A stretch of 64,000 nt of DNA, taken from Apostichopus parvimensis. Its lineage: Eukaryota > Echinodermata > Holothuroidea > Aspidochirotida > Stichopodidae. The position numbers were made by a program, and so were the translations under genes. Positions 47,607 to 59,600 of this stretch are shown piece by piece (position 1 is the stretch's first letter; each line of letters begins with the position of its first letter). Under the pieces are notes generated by a model. It was not told the origin of the DNA, did no database searches, and saw nothing but the letters and a program-made list of their open reading frames with translations. The stretch covers positions 5,785 through 69,784 of the forward strand of contig KN890986.1 of NCBI GenBank assembly GCA_000934455.1. The letters are read 5' to 3'.

Positions 47607-50600
47607 ATGAGTGTAGCGGTCAAGAAAAATAGATGGACAAGGCGGTTATCAGGTGAACTGTTAGCTGAGGTAAGAACAAGAGCTAACCGATCAAGATGAT
47701 GCATATACCCAATAATTTGTGTCTGTGTGTGTGTGTATGTGTATGCGAAAGAGCTAGATTGTTTAAATTATGAAATACACAAAGACATACAGCCTATTGC
47801 TGATTAGATGGCATGTCATTTGTTTTTTTTCTCCTTTTTTTAAAAATAATAATGAATTTTTCATGGATAATAATGATTTCTTTGGAAGGGGAGGAGGGGA
47901 TAATATTGGAACGGGAGGGGGAGGTGGGTGGGGGGAATTGGGTGAGGATAGCCCAGGTTTGTGGGGTCGGAAAAAGGCACGTTGGAATTAACTGTCAGAT
48001 GAATTTCTCATTATCCACAGTGCCCCCCTTTTATTCAATTTTTTTATTTGTTAAAGAGATGTGTGTGATGTAAATTGGGGGAATGGAACTCTGTCGAGCA
48101 GAAGAAAGCACCATCCCATAGCAAAATTAACATGAACAGGGTGGGAAATGCTTTCTGTACAATTTAAGTGAACGCTGCACACTGAAGTCTTTGTTTGTAT
48201 TGTGCAATGTTTTACCTCCCCCTACCCTTCCCTCCCCTCCTCACCAGAGGCGTGGAGAGCCAATTCAAGCCTTGGTGAAAATGTTGTCACCAGACCCCCC
48301 TATTTGCACTCATGCCATATTTTTCTTTCCCCTTCCACATTTTCTTGGGATCCCAATTAGACCCAAGGCACCAAGACAATTACCTCCCCCCCCCTACCCT
48401 TCCTCTGACACTCCTCATTAGGCCTCCACCAGCTCCCTAGTCTCTTCCACCAAGGAACAGTGTATTGCCTTTCCACCCTTTATTCTTTCCCTGTTGTCCA
48501 ATATGGTAGTGTCAGTTTCTTTGTGCTTACCTAGCACCAACAATTGTAATTATATCATGTTCAGCCTGGCCTGACTAATTTTCTCCATGAATGAACAATG
48601 GAGCATTGTTTTCAGACACCAGGTAATCTGAAGCAAGTTCCTGCCTACAAAAAAGTAAAACAAGAAGACATAATCTGAAACTAAACCAAGTCACAGTTGA
48701 GAATACAGTTTGCAAAAACAAATCGGGAACAGCTAATTCCTCAAATTTTCTTATCTATCACCTTTCAGTGTGGTGATTTGATATTTCACATCTTAAAAAT
48801 GGTTGGTAGTAATGTGACACTCTTTTGACCTCCATAGGAGAAACAGGTTAAAAGTGTGACCAAATTCACTCCCTTGAAATATTTAATAACAATTCACTAC
48901 TTAGATGTCATGAAATAGTTGTCTCAGGGATATAACCATTCACCACAATTGTATTCATTTACCAGGAATTGGCTATCAGTCTGTTTTGTTGGTTACACAA
49001 AGAGCTCATTGTTTTTATTTTGTACAATGCATGGGGTTAGAAATCTGTATACACTGTTGAGGTTGCATGTACAGTGTGTCAGTTGCAGCTCTTTCAGTTG
49101 GAGCTCTGGGAACACATTTCTTTTGTTAACTTTCAGTCACTTTCTTGCTAAACTGTATTTTAAATGGATCTGTGTTAGTTGCGGTCTCGGAATATATACA
49201 TTTCATTGCAAAACATTTCTGTGGAAAAGTGGTAACCTCACACTGTGGACTCAGTGTCTAGACACATTTATGGAAAATATAATAATTTTCTCAGTACATT
49301 GGGAATAATATGAAGACTGCTTTCAGCCTTGGTTCACAATAAACTCATCAACTTCAATAATATTTCTAACATGGATTATAAAAGAAGAAGACATCACCTG
49401 CCTGCGACAGTGCATGCTGCAGTACTCTCATCTCGCAGGTTGAGACATCAGCGCCTGATACGGCAGTATCCAGTAAATATACGTTTCAAAAATACGCTTT
49501 TCGCCGTAATATATGCCTAAATTATTTCAGTGATAAATTTGTGATAATTAAATAGTATAGAATTCTGCATTAAATATTCCTAGGTACAGAGAATCATCCA
49601 TCTGCATTGCAACTGAACCATGAATTAGTTTCTTTCATTTCATATTAAAAATTATAAGCCTCACATACACTATGTATTCTTATAATAACTTTGCGTGCTA
49701 ATTTTCCCTCAGCAGAAAGTTGTGTTCTAGTAAGTCTTTTCTGTACTTTCCGTATGATGTACGTAGGGACGGTAGGGTGCCGAGCTATTTAAAGGCATTG
49801 AAAACTCGCCCCAAACCTCGTGCCGCGCTCTGAAAAAGTTAACTTTCCGTTGCTTGCAAGTGAAGTTTTCTGCTTGTCCTACAAAATGCAGACAGTAATG
49901 AAACGTGATACCTTGTAATCTTTAGCTGGACCTGAGATGTCCATTGTGTATCGTTTGTACACTGTGCTGTGGGTATTGACCGTAGCTATATGTATTGACT
50001 GTACACTAGTAAATTTCCGAAGGTAGCAAGCTGTGTGCGTATTTTCTGGGATCGATGGTGGTGTCTAACACTTCTGTTACACCTCATTCGAAACTAGGTC
50101 AGATTACCGGCATGAGACGTTTCTTTTTGCGCGAGTCTTCACACCATTTAAGTTAGTAAATAAAGCATACAAAGGAAAACATTTTCTCTGACGTCATAAC
50201 CAGTAATCACTTTCATGGTTGCCATGGCATTTCATTCCAAACTTCCATTTCCAAATTTTGCCTAGCTCTTAATCAATTTTGAAAAAAAGAAAGAAAGAAA
50301 AAAAATGAGCCAGCTTAATATTAATGAAGATCAAAGCAAGAGCTGCCCACATAGGCTTTGTTTTCAATACAAAATGGTGAGCTGTTGTGTTTTGAATGTT
50401 TTTATCATTTATAGGTAGGCTACATTGTTAGGATATATAACCTGCATGGTAGCCTACTATTGCTGTGTCTAGTTGCAATAGCAATGTGTGACTAAATGAA
50501 CACAGGTAAAGTACCTTGGTCATCTAGCATTAAACATTTTCAACATATTTATTTGACTGTGCAAAATATTTACCCAAAAAGTAATGAAAATACAATATAT

Positions 50601-53600
50601 ACTATAAGCGATATATTATATTGAACCGTATTGAACAGTGAATAGGCTCTCACCATACATGTCTTGGTTCTGGAGCATCTTTTAATCACCGTATCCCTTG
50701 TATATATATTTCTGGTAGGTAGGATCACTCTACAGGTTTATAATGCAAGTGTGAGATGGTTTAGAAGTGGAGAATGCAGAGTTAAAACAAGAAAAGATTT
50801 TCAAAAGTGTTCGCCATTCATCTGTTAATTCCGTCAAGTTGATATGACTGAATTTATTTTACTTCTGACTTACCTGTCTCCACACAAGCAACCCACCTTC
50901 ACTTTACTGTGTCAAGATCAAATGACCATGTTAGCGTTTAGATCTGCTTACCTGTCTGCCACCTATACATATGCACTCCAATCTACCTAGCCTATATAAT
51001 AACTGGTAACATTCTTGGATTAAAGAGGGCATATAGGAGACAGTTCAGTATCGTCCTTCATAAACCCCCAAACCTGTAAGTTTTGGGGTCGCCGTGCCGA
51101 CCTGATGGGAACTATAACAGTACTAGAAGCCCTGCAGACAATGTAAAATGAAAAATATTACATTTCAATTTTGTTTGTTTCTCTTCTCTGTGTTTGCATC
51201 AGATTCAGATAGGCACGAGGAACCATCTGCCTACTTTGAGTATTCCTAGAAGTATGGCAACCTCAATCGGTCATTTACAATCGCCCTCAACGAGCAGACC
51301 CAACTCTAGCCGCTCAGGATCGTCCCACTCTCGGTACACACCAATCGGGACGTTGGCTGGGAATGATCTTGGTGAGTATGATCTAAATATTCAATAAAGT
51401 TGATATGATGTTATAAAATAAATTATTTTTCGACCATGGATTGAATTATAATTCAAGCAGATAACTTCTGTAATGATATGTTGATCGTTGTATCTATTTT
51501 ACATCTTTAAAAAAATTTTTTTTTTTTAAAGGTTATCAGTATTAGCCCTAAATTTTGGCATGCTAAAATTTGCTAGAAGTTTTCAAATGTACTTTCCTTG
51601 AGGCAGATCTGATCCTCCAAAGTATTCCCAACCATTGAGAATTATTTCAATTACTTAGACAATATTAGTTCCTTGACAGTGTGCATAGCTTTCTTTTGGA
51701 GTGACAGTAAAAATTCTTTTGAAATTTGTGCATGCATGGTGACCATTATCTGATCATCTAGCATATTTGGGGACAATATTGATGACCTTTCAACTTATTT
51801 TACAGAGTAGACACCTGTACAGTGCTTTGGAAAAATGGTTGTGGGATCAGAACTTTCCTATGATATATGCATGGTTTCTGAAACTAATAACATTACCACA
51901 TTTCATGCAGTTAATTGCCAAGAAATGAATTGTTTTACCCGTTTTATTCAGTGCAAAAAAACGTTTTTGTCCCCTCGGTGTCCTATAATCTGGTTACAAT
52001 ATTTTGACCGCTTTTTCTTTTTCAATCAATATTAGTCTTCAATATAAGCCAATGATTGAGTTAAGTTATGCATTATGGTATTCATACTTACGTGTCTAAT
52101 TAGCACCTGATTTATGATACAACAATTGACAAGGGATTCAAATTATTAAATTAATGTAACGTAATTTTGAACGAAAATGTAAATAAGTAAATTTAAGTTT
52201 TTCTTTTGTTTCTTTTTGGTTGGGAGTGTTCTACTTTGTTAAACCATTTCTAGGCTTTATAGAAGACTTCCTTTTCACACCCTGATTTATACACAGTTTT
52301 ATATGTTATGTTTATTGTATTTCCACCTGTCGGTTGTGAACAAAACAAATAGACTTGAATTATTCCTTTCGTTGCTAGGTAAAAGCCTAGCCTATGTCCC
52401 ACCCATCAGTGAAAAGGATTGCATGGATGAGTTGAAGGAAGTTCTGCGAAAGCCTTTGGAAAATGTTAGTCGACAGAGACTGAGGGCCATCCTGTACGGA
52501 TTCAGACGAAAAGGCGGGATCGAAAACAGGATTTCCGCCCAGCACATGAACAGCGTCCTTCAGGAGCACGAAGTTCGACTATCGAGCCGAATCGTGATGC
52601 TGATCAGGAAAGGATTTGAGGGGAAGTTTGGCATCGATTATGAATCGCTATGGAAACTGATGTGTCATGCACAAGCCCTTACAGGTAAAGCTAAACTTTG
52701 ATCTGAACTTTCGCTACTTTTTGTATAGAAAGTGTTGAGAAGAGATTGTTAAAGAATAATGAAGGCCTGGGAAATGAAAAAAGAATTGTAAAAGTTATTC
52801 TCCAAAAAACTGCATGAAACTGCATTTTTCAGGTTTTAAAACAAGAAATGAGTATTTGTGTAGCGAGAGACCTTTGCTATACAGCTGGAGCCAGGCCATC
52901 TTATTTTGCAAGCTCACTATGTTATCAGTAGCTATCATGTAAAGTTTTATTAATTAGGTGAAGTAGGCCTACTGTGCAGGCCTGATGAGGAGGATGTCAG
53001 GTGGGGTATGGCTCTGGGTCAAGTAGGTGACCTGGACAATTATAGGATACATAATAATGTGTTCTCATATGCCCATCAATGTACCGTGAACGAATGAAGA
53101 CCACAGAATTGGAGGGGGGGTACATAATTTATCTGAGGGCCTGACCTAGTTCTCAAAGCCCTTGCTACGGTGACCAGTATTAATGTGCACTTTGTACAAG
53201 GTGTAGTGTTAGACACGAGAAAATACACAAGAAACAAATTTATTAAAGACATATTGTTTTTATAAAAAAAAAATGGATCCTAAGTATGAAATATGAAAAC
53301 AAGCTAAACCCTTTTCCTTTGAGTCAATGTATTATTTAAGTAATGTGCAACACTGTACTCATTAATTGGGAGAAATTTGGTTGGACTCTAAACAGTTAAT
53401 ATGTAATTATTGCATTATACTAGTAACCAGCCGCATGAGTCGTTTGCGCAACGGACATCTTTGTTCATATACAGAGGTCGTGTTTTACTCATCATAATGT
53501 TTAACTAAATTGTTAATTGTGAGTTGATTCCAACGGATAACAAAGGTCACTTAGAAAATCACTCTCCGACATTTTATATTGTAGTTGACCGGTTGTGACC

Positions 53601-56600
53601 AGTTGTGACCGGTTGCTAAGGATGTACAGTGTTTAAAAGGTTACCAATTTACTCACAAACACGTTGGGTGATTGAATGAGAAGGAAAGTCATTGACCCGT
53701 TTCTAACTAACTGAGCTATCGAGTCCTTAGTTGGTAGCGATCCTGATATAGCCATTTATTTGCTTCAGTCATGAGCGGCAGAACTTTGCATATGATGTTG
53801 GGTTCACACCCCGGTTCCGTTCAATACAACATAGAAAGTGGCAGGGAAGGTAATTCATGAATAACCGGCTTTATATAAAAAAGGCTATATAAAAAGCTTG
53901 TAACCCAGAGGTCACTGGTCAAAATCCCAATTCTTGCCATGAAGCTCTTTTCCAAGAAGAGTCTACTCTAGACACGGTAGAACGAGAGTGCTTATGTTGT
54001 GCGGGGACGGGTAAGCTTTTGCTCGTAATTTTTTTTCTGTCAAATCTACGAAAACTTGACTTGTGTTTGCCTTTCAGGTAGGGACAGTGTTGTCTGTTTG
54101 TATGGGACGGACAAACCTCCAGCAGTCAGTAGGAAACAATCGGTTAGCGGCACGGGCATGGACCCCAGAGATCAGGAGTTGATCAACCGTTTGAAGCATC
54201 AGTTCATGTCAAGTCGTGATCACAACCTCAACGAGATTCGAGACTTGTGCGAGGAGAGAGATACCCTACACCATGGGATTCTCCCATCTAGAGTAGTAAG
54301 TATGGTTGGAATATTTCTTGTTCTTTCTTATTGTTTGGAGGCTCATCTCTGATTGAACAAAACAAATTGGATGGAAGGTAAAACAGTCAGTGAAACACCG
54401 CTGCTGGTAGTGGATTCAAGTTTTGGTGGAGCTTGGAACAGTCGCACCAGGGAAACACTCCACGATTACGTGCCATTTTTTGGTGTGAGCTCTATAAGTT
54501 TGGCTTTAATTGGCTCTCATAGTTACCTTCCTTTAAAAACACATTTCGTAGCAAAATTTTTAAAACATATTAAATGATTTTTTAGCCCCCCCACCCCCCT
54601 CCCCCCCCCAAAAAAAGAGAAGAGATTTAAACATTTTTACTTCTATACCTTTAAGCTCTCTTAAATCTTAGACTATTTAAGGAGAAGTTGTGGAATATTA
54701 CCTTCATCTGTTTAAAACTGTGGGAACCATGCTTAAAAGACTACTCTTTTAATTCATTAAAAGACTCTCTACATCAAACCACTTTTCCTTCAAATTTCAG
54801 GGCATCTCTTTATTTACCTAATCCGATTAGGGATCACAAGACATTATGAAATAGACGAACCTTCAGGTTCATCAGGTTTATCAGGTTCATCCTGCATGTA
54901 TTGACAAATTGTACTTCTTTTCCTCACCAGTTTTGAAACTGTCGTCATTTTTCCCGCTCCTTCCCACATACTAATTCTTTTATGCTTTAAAAAGCACACG
55001 TATGTTCATACATTGATTGGTTTTCAACATACAATATCTCCTAACTGAAAAATGGCACTCATCGTGTACCCATATGAATACCATATATGTGTATCGAGCT
55101 GCGAAGGGGATTCTCCAGTGGAATTTTGGATTTTCCTTTGCAACTATTTATATTATATATTTATTATATATATGTCTTTAATATTTGGCAACCGCAAGTG
55201 AACTCAAAGAAAGGAAGATTCCACTTTCATCTCTAGATGCATTGTTTTCCACAGAAGATGTGGCCTCATTCAATGCATAACAGTAATACAGTAACTTTCA
55301 ATGTGTCAAGTTAATTATTAATTTTTCTGTGTGTGGTGTGACCATGGAAAGTATTGACTATAGTTGATCAACTATTGGGTCTAAAGGATTGAAGAAAGAA
55401 TCGTCGATAATGGCTGTCAACATCATGTGTGGTGAATGATGTGTCACACCCAAAATGTATCAACTAATTTACACATGACTTTATTATAAAAGTACTGTAT
55501 GGCTTACAAGTGTATACACAGTAGCTGCATGGTTGAAGTGGTGTAGTTTGGTTTTTTCGTTGTTGTTGAAGTTTTGTCATGTTCATAAGACACTTGATCT
55601 TCCTTTTTGTTTCAAGGAGAAAGTTGTTATGCTCAATGCTCAATTGCATGTAAAATTTGCTACGTAGATCCGAACTCAAAATCAGCTTCGTAAACTCAAA
55701 CCAAATATTTCTCTAGTCAAAGGAAGCTACTTACCCAGGGCTGATTTTCTAGAAAATTGATGGCTGTCCTGTGTATGACAAGCAGCAGTTCTCTAACAAG
55801 GGAAGTGTTAAGTATGGAAAGTCTGAATCGGTGCCATTACTGCATATAGGTAGTGGCTGACTCTTGGAAACAACCTCAAGGATAGTTTTGTCTGTCTATG
55901 ATAAATTTAGTAGTCTTGAATTACCATTAAAGCTAAGCAACTATTAAAGCTAAGCAACGATGACCAGATATTTAGGTTTATGACAGGTATTTTGATTTTC
56001 TCTACAGTGGGGTGGGGGATGGGGGAGGGGGATGGGGTTAGATGGAGTTGAATGTAGACCAATTTCATTCTGTACATATACATGTTGAAACCAATGTTGG
56101 GTTCGTAGGTAATAAAAAAGACTTTTAGTCCAGAAATAAAACCAGAAGAGAGAGAGAGAGAGATTAAAACAGTCTAATAATTAAAACATGTAGGGCACTT
56201 TACAGAGAAAGAGAGAGAGACAGTTTCACATATTCCACTTAATACTTATGCCCTAACATTAAAATGTATTTGTTTCTTTGTTCTGAGTTAATAATGCTAA
56301 TGCGTTGTATCCTCAGCTTCGAAAGATCTGTGAGGAGCAGCGATTGCCCGTCTCTAAGCCACTACTTGGCCTCCTCCTAGCGAGATGTGACGACGAAAAG
56401 AATGGACAAATCAGGTGACATCTCCCTATATTTGAAAAAAAAACCTTGAAACCATTCTAATTCAAAGTTATTTGAATATGTAGACGGGATAAAGAAATTT
56501 TGACAAAAAAATTCTTTAGTCCATACGGAAATCCAACAGCAACAGAGCAATGGATAGTATTTAAACTTGTATGTTATTTCTTTCCATTGAAAACAAAAAT

Positions 56601-59600
56601 TAGAAACTACCATTTCTTTATGGGGGGGGGGGGGAGTCCTTTGAACTATAATCCAGTTATATATTTGCATATATCCCAATGTGTTTAGACTCCTATAGGC
56701 AAGATGCATATCCTTTAGAATCCTGCAGCCAAATATTTTCAAAAATTATGTTATAATAATTCTTTCATCATGACTGTAAAAAGGTTACAAAGCTTGCAAA
56801 GCAAATCATTTACCAATGAAATATATTGAACTAGGTACTTTCAGTTGCATCGTAGCAGTGTTGGGAATATATCTGTTAGTGAAATGCCAACTCCTAAAAC
56901 CCTAGATGAAATCAGTACCCTTTTGGTAATAATTTCATCACTGGGAGATTCTGAAAACTGTTCGCAAAAAATTTAAAGCTTTCATTTGATCTCATGTTTT
57001 TCATTTTGTCTTTCATTCCTTTAACAGCTGGACAGATTTTGTGGGTCTTTTAGAGAAAGCTTATTCTGATTTACCGGAGCCCCAAGGGATGACGAAACCA
57101 ACAAAGATGAGACCTGGTAGTGGTTCTGTCGACAATAATCATCTGCCCTCAATATGTAGGAAAACATTCAAAGATTTGACCTTATTCTCTAAAACTATCT
57201 CTTCTTTTTTTTTTGGTCGGTGATGGGGGAGGAGTGGGATTGCTGTGAATTATAATCACTATTTAAAGCTATCAAACGAGAAGAGAGAAAAAAAATGGGT
57301 GGTATGGAGAAGATGGTATTGAAGAGGAGACTAAAGGAGGGGGGGGGGGGGGGGGGGTATTTCGTCTGTCTCACTTCTAACTGGATTCTAAATTAATTTA
57401 ACCTACGTTGCTTGGCAGCTGGAGTGGAATTTATCTTTANNNNNNNNNNNNNNNNNNNNNNNNNNNNNNNNNNNNNNNNNNNNNNNNNNGGGGGGGGGGG
57501 TGAGGTGGCACAGAACTAGTCTTGTAACAATTCTAGGTAATATCATTTTTTCAGCCGTTGCTTGGCAGCTGGAGTGGAATTTATCTTTACTAAAAAAAAT
57601 TTAACAACAATTTCATTGAACGAAGAAATCATTGACATGCCATGGAAGACATCTCCTGCTTATACCAATTGTTACAACTCTATCATATCAGGATCTTAAG
57701 ACTCAATTTCTTGCCTGCAAAATATGCGTGGATTAGAGTCACAATTAAATATTTGGGTGAATTAACTCGATCCTGCCCACATGGCAAGGTAACATCTTTG
57801 TGTTCATATGGTTACAGTCTCGATGTAAGGAGACCAGGGGACTGAGAGGTGGAAAAAGTTGTTTGGTTTTTGTGTCCAGGCTCCATTCTTGGGTGAATTT
57901 TGTTAGCAAGGTAATATTTGGCTAAGTACTCATGTAGTGATGACTCTTGAAGAATTACTTCCGCAACCAGTAAAATTTGGATCAGACAGTTTGAGCCAGC
58001 AATTTGTTGTGATATCACAAGATAGGTAAACAATATACTGAAGTGGTTCATATATAAAATATATTCAAGTATCATGATGCATGATGAATAGATCAGGGGT
58101 ATATCAGTCAGGTTTGACCCTGGGGGTTGTTGAAGCAAACTATTTCATGCTTGTCTAAGCACAAGGATGTCTACTTTGAACTTTTGTATGAAGTCGTAAA
58201 GTTGGTGGTGAGGTGAAGAGCGTGGCATCGCTTATGATGCCTGAAGCTAAAATGTTTTCTTATTTACATTCCTTTCTTGTTTGCCTTCAACTTCCTAATC
58301 TTAGATGAAAAGCCCCGTAAGGGATCTGGTAACAAAAGAAAACCTGCACAGAGAGTCACGGCAAAAGGAAAACCCGCAGCCGGAAAGTCACAGCCGTTAT
58401 CTAATCCTCCCCCAGACGAATACTTGAGTAACGATGAAGTGGATCCACTCAACGCAAGCTCTGGTTCCAGCATCTCCAAGAATTCAAGCGGTGGAGAAAG
58501 TATATCACTCTCAGGACAGTTTGGAAGCGATTTGAAAGAAGCAGCCGATGGTGAAGAACCGCAGATCGAGAGAGAAGAGAAGGATGGGAAGACGGAGATG
58601 AAAAAGGAGTCCGATGAAGCCGGGAATGTGAAGGGGGTAGAGGGAATCTCAAATGGGCAGGCAGGCGTCGTTGAATCCGATTCAGTAGATCAGAATGAGA
58701 GTAGCGATAAATCCAAAGAGCCGCTAAATGGCGGAGGCAGTACCTCGTCTCTGCCACCTTCGGGAGCAAAGAACAAAAACGAAGATAAAAGCCATGGCAA
58801 ATTAAGGCCGTTGTCTGGCCTGGCTGACAAAATAAAAGCTAAAGTGAACAAGAAGACCAGCAAGAAGGACGCATCGAAAGACGCTACGACCGGCGACAGC
58901 GTAAACAATGCGCCAAACGATGGAGTCGTGAAGGAAGACGGACAGACGGAAAGTCAACCGAATGGATCCGAGCTGCAGACGGGAGCCATCAGTCATAAAA
59001 CCGATGGTGCCCCTAGCTTAGTTCAAGTGGACGAGAAGACTCCGGGGGAGAAGAAGAAAGAGGGAGAGGAACAAATAGTCGGGAAAGATGAAAGTAACAC
59101 ATCCCCACAGGAGCTGAAAAATGGTAAAGTTAAGAGTTGATGAATGCCAAATATTTTCCGGTTTTAAGAATGGAAGGGAGGGGGGGGCAATGTGGTGATG
59201 GGGATAGAATTCGGGAGGGAGGGGGCCGTCTGGTAGAGGTTGTACAGTAGCAAATCCAACTTTCTGTTTGCCAGGTGGTATTTTAAGTACAATAAGACAC
59301 TGATTTAATCTTTTATTTTGGGAGGAGTAGAAGAGAGGAATGGGAGAGGGGTGTGAAAGTATTTAAGCCTGTTAGAGTATTGAGATGGCTAAGTGGTCAA
59401 GCTGGTATCAATATTTTGTTCTCTCTCCCAATTCGCAGAACCCGAGCCAGATGTGGTCGAGTACAAAGCTGCTGATAAGTCTCTAAAGTTTTACAAACCC
59501 GATGCATACAAGGGTGTTGAAGAACCAAGTCAAGCCCCGAATCAAACCTTGAAACTTGATTGGGTGTAAGTTTGAACGTTTTCATTTTTCCGTCAAGTTC

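Noticed and set aside
48241-48300. CAGAGGCGTGGAG resembling a hAT terminus
   Set aside because: No inverted partner end or 8-bp duplication could be found nearby.
49329-49520. A full 63-codon gene at this frame
   Set aside because: No homologue is known; at most its first 34 codons may be an alternative EML exon, listed separately with low confidence.
57117-57154. Extension of EML exon 6 past 57116 to a later GT
   Set aside because: Only the donor at 57117 gives phase 1, which the next exon at 58305 needs (its first codon is split as G|AT).
58449-58996. Several minus-strand open frames over 58449-58996
   Set aside because: They overlap EML exon 7 in antisense. Its skewed codon composition suppresses stops on the other strand; no homology is seen.
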